This document shows positions 45,767-54,153 of a stretch of 64,000 nucleotides of DNA, in pieces (position 1 is the first letter of the stretch; every line of letters begins with the position of its first letter). Under the pieces are notes generated by a model that did no database searches, was not told the DNA's origin, and was given only the letters and a program-made list of their open reading frames with translations. A program made the translations under genes and the position numbers. Source of the stretch: Hyphomicrobium sp. (GTDB lineage Bacteria > Pseudomonadota > Alphaproteobacteria > Rhizobiales > Hyphomicrobiaceae); assembly GCA_003987725.1 (NCBI GenBank), contig RXJH01000004.1:365372-429371 (forward strand), read 5' to 3'.

Positions 45767-48022
45767 ATGAATAAATTTTCTCTTCGCCTTCTCGGCGTCA
45801 GCTTGCTGGGGATTGGTTTAGCCAGCGGCGTTCCTGCCGCAATGTCCGAGCCGACGGTTCAGAATTCGCAGGACGGGACGACGACGTATTTTCCACCGTC
45901 CGGAACGCCCGCAACGACCGGCGCCATTCCCTCTTCAGGTGAGCCGAAAGATGCGGCAGCTACAACCCCGGTGCCAGCGGCGGAAGCTCCAGCTGCTCCC
46001 GCTTCCACAGCGGCCGTAACGCCGCCCGCCAGTGAAACGCCTCCTGCTGCAGAGCCGAGCGTTTCGACACCGCCACCGTCGGCGACAGAGCCGGCACCGG
46101 CACCGGCAGCGCCCGCCGCGGCGCCTGCCGATACTGCAACTCAGCCGAAGCCGGAAGCGACGCCGGCTGTTGCTGCACCCGTCGCTCCCGCTGTCAGCCC
46201 CATCGTCGAGGCGGTGCGTGCGAAACTCAGCGACAAATCTCTCACCGGCCGGGACAACGTCGGCGACGACGTTGCGGCCGCACGCGACTTCTACAACTCT
46301 CGAACCGAGCCGGTGTGGGTGCACGACGGCGGATTCACGCATAAAGCCAAGGCCGTGATCTCGACGCTCAGGAGTGCAGACGATTGGGGTCTCGAGCCTA
46401 GCGATTTCCGCGTGCCGGAACTTGCCAGCGGGGCGAGCCCTGAAGCGCAGGGTGCAGCGGAAGCTCAGCTAACGCTTTCGGCGTTGAAATATGCGCGTTT
46501 TGCGCGTGGCGGCCGTCTCGATCCCGTGGCGCTCAGCAATATTCTCGACATGAAGCCGCCGGTCAAAGATCCGAAGTCGGTGATGAGCGAACTCGCGAGC
46601 GTCGCCGAACCCGATGCGTATCTGCGTGGTCTCAATCCGAAGCATGTGGGCTTCGAGCGGTTGCGTCAGGCGCTGTTGAAGGCGCGCGGTCCGAAGCAGG
46701 AAGAAGAGCCGATCGATCCGGCTCTGCTGGTCAAGCTGCCGCAAGGCAAACAGTTGAAGCCCGGCGCGGAAGACGATCAGGTGTCGCTGCTTCGCCAGCG
46801 TCTGAAAGTGCCGGCCGGCAATTCCGCGGACGAGCGCGTTTACGACGACCAGCTGGCCGACGCCGTGCGCGCCTTCCAGACCGAGAACGGGCTCAAAGCC
46901 AACGGCATCATAACCAATCGCGTGCGTTCGGCGCTGAACCAGGCTGGTGAGCCGAAGAAGGTCGATCCCAAACGCCATCTCGACCGGCTGATCGTCAACA
47001 TGGAGCGCTGGCGCTGGCTGCCGGTGGATCTCGGGCCCTTCTACGTGATGAACAACATCCCGGAGTTCACCAGCGAAATCTGGAAGGGTAACGAGCTGGC
47101 GCTGAAGCAGAAGATGATCGTCGGTCAAGCATCGTGGCCAACGCCCGTGCTCTCGGCGAAAATGCAATTCGTGATCTTCCATCCGAGCTGGGGTATGCCC
47201 GACGGCATCAAGTCCAAGGAGCTTTTACCACGGCTCAGAAGCGCGTCCGGCGGTTCTACCGGTTTCGGCTTCTTCGACCAGCTGTTCGGCGGTGGCGGCA
47301 ATGGCGGCTCCCGCGTGCTCGAGTCCTACAAGCTGCAGGTCTATTACAAGGGCCAGCCGGTCAATCCGGATTCCGTCAACTGGAACACGGCCGATATCCG
47401 GCAGTACAGCTTCACGCAGCCGCCCGGTGCGGACAATCCGCTCGGTCTCGTCAAATTCCGCTTCCCGAACCGGCACGACGTTTACATGCACGACACGCCC
47501 CAGCGTGATCTCTTCGGTCAGAGCTTCCGCGCTTTGAGCCATGGATGCATGCGCGTCGAGGAGCCACGCCGGACGGCGGAAGTTCTGCTCGCTGAAGATA
47601 AGGGCTATTCGCCCGAGAAGGTCGGCCAGCTCTGGGATAGCGGCGCAAACGTTACGCTGTCGAAGGAAGTGCCGGTCTATCTGGTGTACTTCACGGCCCG
47701 CGTCGATGACGAAGGCCGCCTGCTGACGTACTCCGACATCTACGGCCATGACGACCGGATCATGTCGGCGCTCCGCGGTCATCCGGTTCGCTATACGGCG
47801 CCGGAAGCGATCGATCCGACGGAATCGGATGCTCCAAGCGCATCCAACCAGCCGCGCGGCAACACCAGGATCGGCGATGCCGGATCGGACAGCATGATGG
47901 ATGCGCCGCCGTCATCGAAGAAGAACGCGAAGAAGAGCGCATCGGCGAAGCAGCAGAAGCCGCAGGGCAAAACGACCGGCGGCACCATTCAGGATGCGCT
48001 TTCAAACATCTTTCTGAACTGA
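45767..48022 (+). CDS. L,D-transpeptidase, YcbB/LdtD type
   Basis: A 751-residue secreted enzyme. A signal peptide (NKFSLRLLGVSLLGIGLASGVPAA) is followed by an Ala/Pro-rich linker to about residue 140, the YcbB-type helical and peptidoglycan-binding region (AVRAFQTENGLKANGIITNRV), and the YkuD catalytic domain from about 430. The nucleophile is Cys594 in LSHGCMRVEEPRR. It makes 3-3 crosslinks in peptidoglycan. The C terminus is Lys/Ser-rich. A terminator follows. Confidence 0.93.
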   Translation: MNKFSLRLLGVSLLGIGLASGVPAAMSEPTVQNSQDGTTTYFPPSGTPATTGAIPSSGEPKDAAATTPVPAAEAPAAPASTAAVTPPASETPPAAEPSVSTPPPSATEPAPAPAAPAAAPADTATQPKPEATPAVAAPVAPAVSPIVEAVRAKLSDKSLTGRDNVGDDVAAARDFYNSRTEPVWVHDGGFTHKAKAVISTLRSADDWGLEPSDFRVPELASGASPEAQGAAEAQLTLSALKYARFARGGRLDPVALSNILDMKPPVKDPKSVMSELASVAEPDAYLRGLNPKHVGFERLRQALLKARGPKQEEEPIDPALLVKLPQGKQLKPGAEDDQVSLLRQRLKVPAGNSADERVYDDQLADAVRAFQTENGLKANGIITNRVRSALNQAGEPKKVDPKRHLDRLIVNMERWRWLPVDLGPFYVMNNIPEFTSEIWKGNELALKQKMIVGQASWPTPVLSAKMQFVIFHPSWGMPDGIKSKELLPRLRSASGGSTGFGFFDQLFGGGGNGGSRVLESYKLQVYYKGQPVNPDSVNWNTADIRQYSFTQPPGADNPLGLVKFRFPNRHDVYMHDTPQRDLFGQSFRALSHGCMRVEEPRRTAEVLLAEDKGYSPEKVGQLWDSGANVTLSKEVPVYLVYFTARVDDEGRLLTYSDIYGHDDRIMSALRGHPVRYTAPEAIDPTESDAPSASNQPRGNTRIGDAGSDSMMDAPPSSKKNAKKSASAKQQKPQGKTTGGTIQDALSNIFLN

Positions 48023-48058
48023 GCCGTCACCGACGATCTTCCGGCAAACGCCAGACAA

Positions 48059-48090
48059 AAAAAGAGCGGATCGTTTGATCCGCTCTTTTT
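48059..48090. terminator. Bidirectional terminator between L,D-transpeptidase and aldolase
   Basis: AAAAAGAGCGGATC, loop GTTT, GATCCGCTCTTTTT; a perfect 14-bp stem with A and T runs, serving both converging genes. Confidence 0.95.
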
Positions 48091-48114
48091 CGTTTTGGGA
48101 TGGGCTCGCCCTGC

Positions 48115-49149
48115 TCAGGCTGCCTTCTCTTGCTTCTCGGTCCATTTGCCGAGCGCAGCGAGGCTGTTCATCTTGGCGCGATGCGTGAAGGCGCGCTGAC
48201 CGGCTGCGACGTTCTCCGGCTTTCCGCCCCAGGCCTGGATCGCTGCGGCCTGCAGCGCACGACCGTAGGAGAACGTCAGCGGCCACGGCAACGGGCCGGA
48301 CGCGTTCATCAGCGACAGGTGCTGAGTTGCCGCCTCGTCGGACTGGCCGCCCGACAGGAAGGCAATACCCGGAACCGCTGACGGCACCGTTTCCTTCAGG
48401 CACTTGATTGTCTTTTCCGCGACTTCGGCCGCGCTCGCCTGCTTCGGCGATTTCTGGCCTGCGATGACCATGTTCGGCTTCAGGATGATGCCTTCGAGTT
48501 CCACGCGCGCGTCGTAGAGCTCGCGGAACACGGTGCGCAGCGTCCATGCCGTCACGCGGTAGCATTCGTCGATGTCGTGGCCCGAATGCGGGCCGTCCAT
48601 CAGCACTTCAGGCTCGACGATCGGAACGATGCCCGCTTCCTGGGCGAGAGCTGCGTACCGTGCGAGCGCGTGCGCGTTGGCCTTGACGCAGTTCCAGCTC
48701 GGCAGGCCGTCGGCGATGGTGATGACGCCACGCCACTTCGCAAAGCGTGCGCCGAGCTTATGGTACTCGGCGAAGCGTTCACGCAGGCCGTCGAGGCCTT
48801 CGGTGATCGTTTCGATCTTCGACGTCGGGCCGGCGAGCGGCTTGGCGCCGACGTCGACCTTGATGCCCGGAATGGAGCCTGCGGCTTTCATGATGTCGAC
48901 GAGGGGCGTGCCGTCCTTGGCCTTCTGCCGCAGCGTCTCGTCATAAAGAATGACGCCGGAAACGTAGTTCTTCATGCCCTCCGTCGCGCGGAACAGCATC
49001 TCGCGGTAATCGCGGCGGCTGTCCTCGGTCGAGGCGAGCTTGATCGTGTCGAAGCGCTTCTTGATCGTGCTCGTGCTTTCATCGGCAGCGAGAATGCCTT
49101 TGCCAGGCGCAACGAGGGCGCGGGCAATATCCTCAAGTTTGTCGCTCAT
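48115..49149 (-). CDS. Class I fructose-bisphosphate aldolase
   Basis: A 344-residue class I aldolase that splits fructose 1,6-bisphosphate. Signature blocks are GKGILAADESTSTIKKRF, VIVEPEVLMDG-like IVEPEVLM, and the Schiff-base lysine in EGIILKPNMV; AFLSGGQSDEAATQHL lies near the end. The ATG at 49149 has GGAGG upstream and is preferred to one eight codons earlier. It is downstream of gap with an intervening terminator. Confidence 0.94.
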   Translation of the reverse strand: MSDKLEDIARALVAPGKGILAADESTSTIKKRFDTIKLASTEDSRRDYREMLFRATEGMKNYVSGVILYDETLRQKAKDGTPLVDIMKAAGSIPGIKVDVGAKPLAGPTSKIETITEGLDGLRERFAEYHKLGARFAKWRGVITIADGLPSWNCVKANAHALARYAALAQEAGIVPIVEPEVLMDGPHSGHDIDECYRVTAWTLRTVFRELYDARVELEGIILKPNMVIAGQKSPKQASAAEVAEKTIKCLKETVPSAVPGIAFLSGGQSDEAATQHLSLMNASGPLPWPLTFSYGRALQAAAIQAWGGKPENVAAGQRAFTHRAKMNSLAALGKWTEKQEKAA

Positions 49150-49185
49150 TTTTGCCTCCGTAGGCGTTTTCAATCCCTACTCGTG

Positions 49186-49212
49186 AAAACGGGCGCCGTT
49201 TCACAGCGCCCG
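49186..49212 (-). terminator. Terminator between gap and the aldolase gene
   Basis: Reading leftward: CGGGCGC, loop, GCGCCCG followed by TTTT. It is just downstream of the gap stop and would reduce read-through into the aldolase gene. Confidence 0.75.
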
Positions 49213-49224
49213 CCTGGAATTCCA

Positions 49225-50235
49225 TCAAATCAGCTTGGCCATCGCGACTGCGGTGTCGGCCATGCGGTTCGAAAAGCCCCATTCGTTGTCGTACCACGAG
49301 ACAACGCGGACGAAGTTCCCGTCGATCACCTTGGTTTGATCGAGAGCAACCGTCGATGACGCGGCATCGTGGTTCAAGTCCATGGAAACGAGCTTTTCGC
49401 TGGTCGTCGCCAGAATGCCGGCGAGGCGGTTCGACTTCGACGCTTCGATGAGGGCGTTATTGACTTCCTCGGCCGTCGTATTCCGCTTGGCGACAAACTT
49501 GAAATCGACCAGCGAGACGTTCGGCGTCGGCACGCGCATCGAGGCGCCGTCGAGCTTGCCATTCAGATCCGGGATGACCAGGCCGACCGCTTTCGCGGCG
49601 CCGGTCGTCGTTGGGATGATGTTCAACGCAGCGGCACGGCCGCGATAGAGATCCTTGTGCAGGGTGTCGAGCGTCGGCTGATCGCCGGTGTAGGAATGGA
49701 TCGTCGTCATGAAGCCGTGCTGGACGCCGATGATGTCGTGCAGGACGTGCACGACCGGAGCGAGGCAGTTCGTCGTGCACGATGCGTTCGAGACGACGAC
49801 GTGATCCTTCGTCAGCTTGTCGTCATTGACGCCGTAGACGACCGTCAGGTCGGCGTTGTCGGCGGGCGCGGAGACGAGCACGCGCTTCGCACCGGCATCG
49901 AGGTGCGCCTTCGCCTTCTCTTTCGACGTGAAGATGCCCGTGCACTCGAACGCGATATCGACGCCGAGGGCTTTGTGCGGAAGCTCCGCCGGGTTCTTGA
50001 TCGCGGTGACCTTGATCGGTCCGCTGCCCGCATCGATCGTGTCGCCGGAGACCTTCACTTCTTTCGGATACCGTCCATGCACGCTGTCATAACGCAGCAG
50101 ATGGGCGTTCGTTTCTACGGGGCCGAGATCATTGATGGCGACGACTTCAATATCCGTGCGTCCACTCTCGATGATTGCGCGCAGCACGTTACGACCGATG
50201 CGGCCGAAACCGTTGATCGCCACCTTCACAGTCAT
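49225..50235 (-). CDS. gap: Glyceraldehyde-3-phosphate dehydrogenase, type I
   Basis: A 336-residue GAPDH. The NAD-binding start is VAINGFGRIGRNVLRA; the catalytic Cys153 is in SNASCTTNCLAP; VSWYDNEWGFSNR is the usual C-terminal block. The residues after the NAD fold suggest NAD specificity (INDLGPVE). Start ATG has GAGGACC upstream. Other glycolytic genes (tkt, pgk) that often adjoin it are not in the window. Confidence 0.97.
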   Translation of the reverse strand: MTVKVAINGFGRIGRNVLRAIIESGRTDIEVVAINDLGPVETNAHLLRYDSVHGRYPKEVKVSGDTIDAGSGPIKVTAIKNPAELPHKALGVDIAFECTGIFTSKEKAKAHLDAGAKRVLVSAPADNADLTVVYGVNDDKLTKDHVVVSNASCTTNCLAPVVHVLHDIIGVQHGFMTTIHSYTGDQPTLDTLHKDLYRGRAAALNIIPTTTGAAKAVGLVIPDLNGKLDGASMRVPTPNVSLVDFKFVAKRNTTAEEVNNALIEASKSNRLAGILATTSEKLVSMDLNHDAASSTVALDQTKVIDGNFVRVVSWYDNEWGFSNRMADTAVAMAKLI

Positions 50236-50517
50236 TCTCGGGGGTCCTCCGGGGTAAGAGATTTATGCTTGATCTGACGAGATACCGTCTTGATCGCCGT
50301 TATCGCCAGGAATTGCGGGTCTTTAACGTCAGTTGGTGGCCCGCTGTCAATCAAATAGCCCTTGCGATTGGAGTTACGGCCGCGCAAATCTTTTCGTTCA
50401 ATAGGGTACAAACACGGTCTCGTTTATTGACGTCGTTTACCTTCGCCACGTAACGTAGGCGGCGGCTAAAGGTGATAGGTGCGTCAATCGTGTCGCCCGA
50501 GAGGGCGATTAGAGGCC

Positions 50518-50739
50518 ATGACTGAACGCAACACCGTCAAGATCAAGCGCGGGGAAGAGGTCAAACCTGCCCGCAAACCGATGGGAGACGTTGAACTCCG
50601 GTCGGAAAACGCGCGCCTGCGTGCCGAGTTAGCGGCCGCGCATCAGCGCATCGCGGAGCTCGAGCAGCGGTCGGCGGATGCCCTCAACCGCATTGATTGG
50701 GCGCTCGATTCGCTTCATAGTCTGCGCGAGAGCGGTTGA
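50518..50739 (+). CDS. Small coiled-coil protein upstream of zapA
   Basis: A 73-residue charged protein with a coiled coil (VELRSENARLRAELAAAHQRIAELEQRS). It resembles the DUF4164-type proteins found before zapA in rhizobia; a role in division is inferred from position. AGAGG precedes the ATG. Confidence 0.75.
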   Translation: MTERNTVKIKRGEEVKPARKPMGDVELRSENARLRAELAAAHQRIAELEQRSADALNRIDWALDSLHSLRESG

Positions 50740-50784
50740 CTGTGCGCGTCGTTCAGGCGGAGAGCGGCGAAGCTGCCGGATAGA

Positions 50785-51123
50785 ATGGCCGAAGTCCCGT
50801 TCACCTTCAATCAACGCACCTATCGCTTCTCGTGCGAAGAGCACGATGCGCGGCGTCTCACGGATATCGTCGATTATCTCAGTTCCAAGCTCGATGGCCT
50901 GCTGCAGGAGCACGGCGCCGTCGGCGACGAGCGGCTTATCCTCATGGCCGCCCTCATGGTGACCGACGAGCTGTTTGACGCCCGGGCGGACGTGGACGAG
51001 CTGCTTGAGGGTAGCGGGCCGGAGGTCCGGTCGGCCGCCATTCGCAGCATCGAGGCAGAGGACGCCGGTTCCGATCACGAGGACGAAGACATCGAGCCCG
51101 TGAGGCGGCGAGCCAAAGGCTAG
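50785..51123 (+). CDS. zapA: Cell division protein ZapA
   Basis: A 112-residue ZapA. Blocks are MAEVPFTFNQRTYRFSCEEHDARRLTDI, and LMAALMVTDELFDARADVDEL as the coiled coil. ZapA tethers FtsZ filaments. The C terminus is acidic, then RRRAKG. The gene sits directly before 6S RNA and fau, which is the classic order. Confidence 0.92.
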   Translation: MAEVPFTFNQRTYRFSCEEHDARRLTDIVDYLSSKLDGLLQEHGAVGDERLILMAALMVTDELFDARADVDELLEGSGPEVRSAAIRSIEAEDAGSDHEDEDIEPVRRRAKG

Positions 51124-51203
51124 TGCGTGCCCGGGACGGCGTTTCCGAGGATAGAGCCCGTCTGGCCCTGGATTTTTCCCGGTATCTCGCCTAAGTCAGG
51201 GGG

Positions 51204-51360
51204 GCTGCGGGGCTCGTCAGGGACAAATGACCCGGGGGCCTATAAGATCCGCACGGGTGCTGTCCCTGTCCGGAGCCGTGGCTTCGGACATATGGTGCCC
51301 ACCTACGCTCGTAGGGACCACGCGGGATCATGTTCCCAACGGCCTTCGCGGCATTTTCTT
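51204..51360 (+). ncRNA. ssrS: 6S RNA
   Basis: The gap between zapA and fau, where 6S RNA is found in most proteobacteria. The ends pair: GCTGCGGGGCTCGTCAGGGA (51204-51223) with TCCCAACGGCCTTCGCGGC (about 51334-51352), including G-U pairs. Inside are the hairpins TGTCCGGAGCC/GGCTTCGGACA, and CCTAC/GTAGG in GGTGCCCACCTACGCTCGTAGG, a stretch I associate with alphaproteobacterial 6S. T-rich bases at 51354-51363 would end it. The length of about 157 is right. Boundaries are approximate. Confidence 0.85.
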
Positions 51361-51395
51361 TTTCGACGGATAGAGCGGTTTTGACTTCGGACGTT

Positions 51396-51971
51396 ATGCC
51401 AGACGCCAAAAAAGAGTTGCGGGCCGAAGCGTTTCGCCGGCGGAAAGCGGCCTTTGAGCGTCACGGAGCGGAGGCGAGCCGGAAGATTGCGGCCCAGGGC
51501 CTCGATTTTCTGGGCATCAAGCCGGATGTAGTCGTCTCGGGTTTCGCGGCGATCCGCGACGAGATCAATCCGGCGCCGCTGATGGCCTGGCTGCAGGCCG
51601 AAGGTTTCAAACTGGCGCTTCCGGTCATGCAGGGGCGCGGAAAGCCGCTTCTGATGCGGTCGTGGTCGCCGGGCGATGCGATGGCGCCGGCGCAGTGGGG
51701 TATCGCGGAGCCGCTCGACGACAAACCGGCGGTCGATCCGGATGTCCTTCTGGTGCCGCTTCTGGCGTTCGACGCTAGGGGTTACAGGCTCGGCTACGGC
51801 GGGGGCTTTTACGACCGGACGCTGCGGCGATTAAGGCAGTTGAAGCGCGTCGTCGCCGTGGGTGTCGCCTACGATGAACAAAGGGTCGACGTGGTCCCAG
51901 CCGAAAGCTATGACGAGAAACTCGATTGGGTACTGACGCCCTCGGGCCCGCAACGTTGTTTCGATCCTTGA
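51396..51971 (+). CDS. fau: 5-formyltetrahydrofolate cyclo-ligase
   Basis: A 191-residue enzyme converting 5-formyl-THF to 5,10-methenyl-THF with ATP. The family pattern is KKELRAEAFRRRKAA, and DVLLVPLLAFDARGYRLGYGGGFYDRTL, the characteristic glycine loop. It follows 6S RNA, as ygfA does in E. coli. The start at 51396 (MPDAKKEL) is chosen; the longer frame starts inside the 6S gene. Confidence 0.93.
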   Translation: MPDAKKELRAEAFRRRKAAFERHGAEASRKIAAQGLDFLGIKPDVVVSGFAAIRDEINPAPLMAWLQAEGFKLALPVMQGRGKPLLMRSWSPGDAMAPAQWGIAEPLDDKPAVDPDVLLVPLLAFDARGYRLGYGGGFYDRTLRRLRQLKRVVAVGVAYDEQRVDVVPAESYDEKLDWVLTPSGPQRCFDP

Positions 51972-51984
51972 TCCGGAAGTCTTG

Positions 51985-52812
51985 ATGCGTCTCTTGTTTC
52001 TCGGCGATATCGTCGGTCGCCCGGGCCGAACGGTGGTTTGCGATGCGTTGCCGGGATTGATCAAACGCTATGGGCTGGATTTCGTCGTGATCAACGGCGA
52101 AAATTCGGCTGGCGGTTTCGGAATAACCGAGACGATCCTCAATGATCTGATCGACGCGGGCGCCGATTGCGTGACGCTCGGCAATCATTCGTTCGACCAG
52201 AAAGAGGCGCTGGTTTTCATCGAGCGTCACGAGCGGCTGATCCGCCCGCTGAATTATCCGAAGGGAACGCCGGGACGGGGCGCGACTTTGCTCAAGGCGA
52301 AGAGCGGGGCGGACGTGCTCGTGATCAATGCGATGGGTCGTGTTTTCATGACCGAGCTCGACTGCCCGTTTCGTGCCGTCGATAATGAGATTTCAGCCTG
52401 CGCACTGAAGCACGGAGCTGATGCGATTCTGATCGACTTTCACGCGGAAGCGACGAGCGAGAAGCAGGCGATGGGTCTCTTCCTCGATGGACGCGTCAGC
52501 GTCGTTGTCGGGACGCACACGCACACGCCAACGGCGGATGCCCGCATACTTTCGAGCGGCACGGCCTATATGTCGGATGCGGGCATGTGCGGCGACTACA
52601 ACTCGGTGCTCGGCATGGACCCTGAGGAGCCGATCAACCGGTTTTTGACCCGGATTCCGCGGGGCCGGTACGAGCCTGCCGTCGGTCCCGGAACGATTTC
52701 GGGATTTGCCGTCGATATCGACGACAAAACAGGCTTGGCCGTGAACGCCGGGCCTTTGCGCATAGGGCCGCACCTCGAGCCGGTCGTTCCATCGTTCTGG
52801 TCGGGCGCCTGA
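51985..52812 (+). CDS. TIGR00282 metallophosphoesterase (YmdB type)
   Basis: A 275-residue phosphoesterase. Metal motifs are LFLGDIVGRPGR, INGENSAGGFG, TLGNHSFDQ, FHAEATSEK and GTHTHTPTADA. In Bacillus, YmdB is a cAMP phosphodiesterase with regulatory effects; the substrate here is not known. It starts 14 bases after fau, so is likely cotranscribed. Confidence 0.92.
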   Translation: MRLLFLGDIVGRPGRTVVCDALPGLIKRYGLDFVVINGENSAGGFGITETILNDLIDAGADCVTLGNHSFDQKEALVFIERHERLIRPLNYPKGTPGRGATLLKAKSGADVLVINAMGRVFMTELDCPFRAVDNEISACALKHGADAILIDFHAEATSEKQAMGLFLDGRVSVVVGTHTHTPTADARILSSGTAYMSDAGMCGDYNSVLGMDPEEPINRFLTRIPRGRYEPAVGPGTISGFAVDIDDKTGLAVNAGPLRIGPHLEPVVPSFWSGA

Positions 52813-52908
52813 AGGTAGCTCGCCGCCTACGTCTTGACCGGCGCCCGGCCGTTGCGCAAAAGACGGACTTCAGTCGAGCGCAATTTTTCAAGTCGAGCGA
52901 GCACGAGC

Positions 52909-53658
52909 ATGGCCGGCCATTCGCAATTCAAGAACATCATGCACCGCAAGGGCAAGCAGGACGCGATGCGTTCGAAGCTCTTTGCGAAGCTTGCGCGCGA
53001 GATCACGGTTGCCGCGAAGTCGGGGACGCCCGATCCCACCATGAATCCGAGACTGCGCCTCGCGATCCAGGAAGCGCGCGCCGAGAACATGCCGAAGGAT
53101 AACATCGAGCGCGCCATCAAGAAGGCGCAAGGCGGCGATCTCGCGAACTATGAAGAGGTCCGCTACGAGGGCTATGCGCCCGGCGGTGTTGCCGTGATCG
53201 TCGAAGCACTCACGGATAATCGCAACCGGACAGGCGGCGTTGTCCGAAGCGTATTCACGAAATTCAACGGCAATCTCGGTGCGACCGGCGCCGTCGGACA
53301 TATGTTCAATCATATCGGCGAGATCACCTACAAAGCTGCCGCCGGTTCCGCGGAGACCATTCTCGATGCCGCGATCGAGGCCGGTGCGGATGACGTGCAA
53401 TCGGATGCCTCCGCACATGTGATTTCCTGCGCGTTCGAATCCTTGGGCACGGTCGCGGGGGAACTCGAAAAGAAGCTTGGTGAACCCGAAAGTGTCAAAG
53501 CGATCTGGAAGCCGAACCTCACGACACCCGTCGATGAGGACAATGCCCAGTCGATCATGAAATTGCTGGCGGCTCTCGAGGATGACGACGACGTGCAGAA
53601 CGTCTTCGCCAATTTCGAGATTTCGGATGAGGTCATGAAGAAGCTGACCGCGGCCTAG
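52909..53658 (+). CDS. yebC: YebC/PmpR family protein
   Basis: A 249-residue YebC-type protein: [39 protein letters not shown] and [24 protein letters not shown]. Annotated as a DNA-binding regulator, it is now linked in several bacteria to translation of proline-rich stretches. A homologue near ruvC is the usual setting; here one gene and a membrane hydrolase lie between. Confidence 0.95.
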   Translation: MAGHSQFKNIMHRKGKQDAMRSKLFAKLAREITVAAKSGTPDPTMNPRLRLAIQEARAENMPKDNIERAIKKAQGGDLANYEEVRYEGYAPGGVAVIVEALTDNRNRTGGVVRSVFTKFNGNLGATGAVGHMFNHIGEITYKAAAGSAETILDAAIEAGADDVQSDASAHVISCAFESLGTVAGELEKKLGEPESVKAIWKPNLTTPVDEDNAQSIMKLLAALEDDDDVQNVFANFEISDEVMKKLTAA

Positions 53659-53672
53659 GTCCTGCGCTGCCG

Positions 53673-53990
53673 CTATTCTCCGGAATAGAATATCCCGAAC
53701 ACGGCATAGACGAGGCCCGCAAGGATCATCAGCAGGCCGACGATCCCCGCGAGCTGAGCCATGGCGTTGCGAAAGTTCGCGGCCGCGCGCTTCTTCGCGG
53801 GCTTCGGCGCGCCGGCGGGAACTTTCGCCGCCGGATTTTTCAAAAGTTTGTTAACGGCGGCTTCGGTCGTTGCTGCTGCAATTTCGGCGGACGCGCTGTT
53901 ACGCCGGGACCATCGAAAGAGCCAGAAACCGGCAAAAATCAGTAATATGCCCGCCACAATCCAGAGGGGATGTGCAAATGCGGCGTCCAT
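53673..53990 (-). CDS. Small membrane protein of unknown function
   Basis: A 105-residue protein with two membrane helices, LWIVAGILLIFAGFWLF at the N terminus and LAGIVGLLMILAGLVYAVFGIF at the C terminus, joined by an Ala/Lys-rich cytoplasmic or periplasmic loop (KKRAAANF). It converges on yebC. Unrecognised. Confidence 0.65.
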   Translation of the reverse strand: MDAAFAHPLWIVAGILLIFAGFWLFRWSRRNSASAEIAAATTEAAVNKLLKNPAAKVPAGAPKPAKKRAAANFRNAMAQLAGIVGLLMILAGLVYAVFGIFYSGE

Positions 53991-54153
53991 GACTTCCTCG
54001 CCGGTTGGGTTGGTTATGAAGATGCTGGTTGATCGGCAACACTAAAGCCCAAATCTCGGGTTCTGACGAGGGCTGTCCATGGTGGGAGGGGCTATCGCCC
54101 GCCTCGCCAAAAAAGTTATGATTGCTGCACATGTTGCGTACGAGGGGGAGTTA

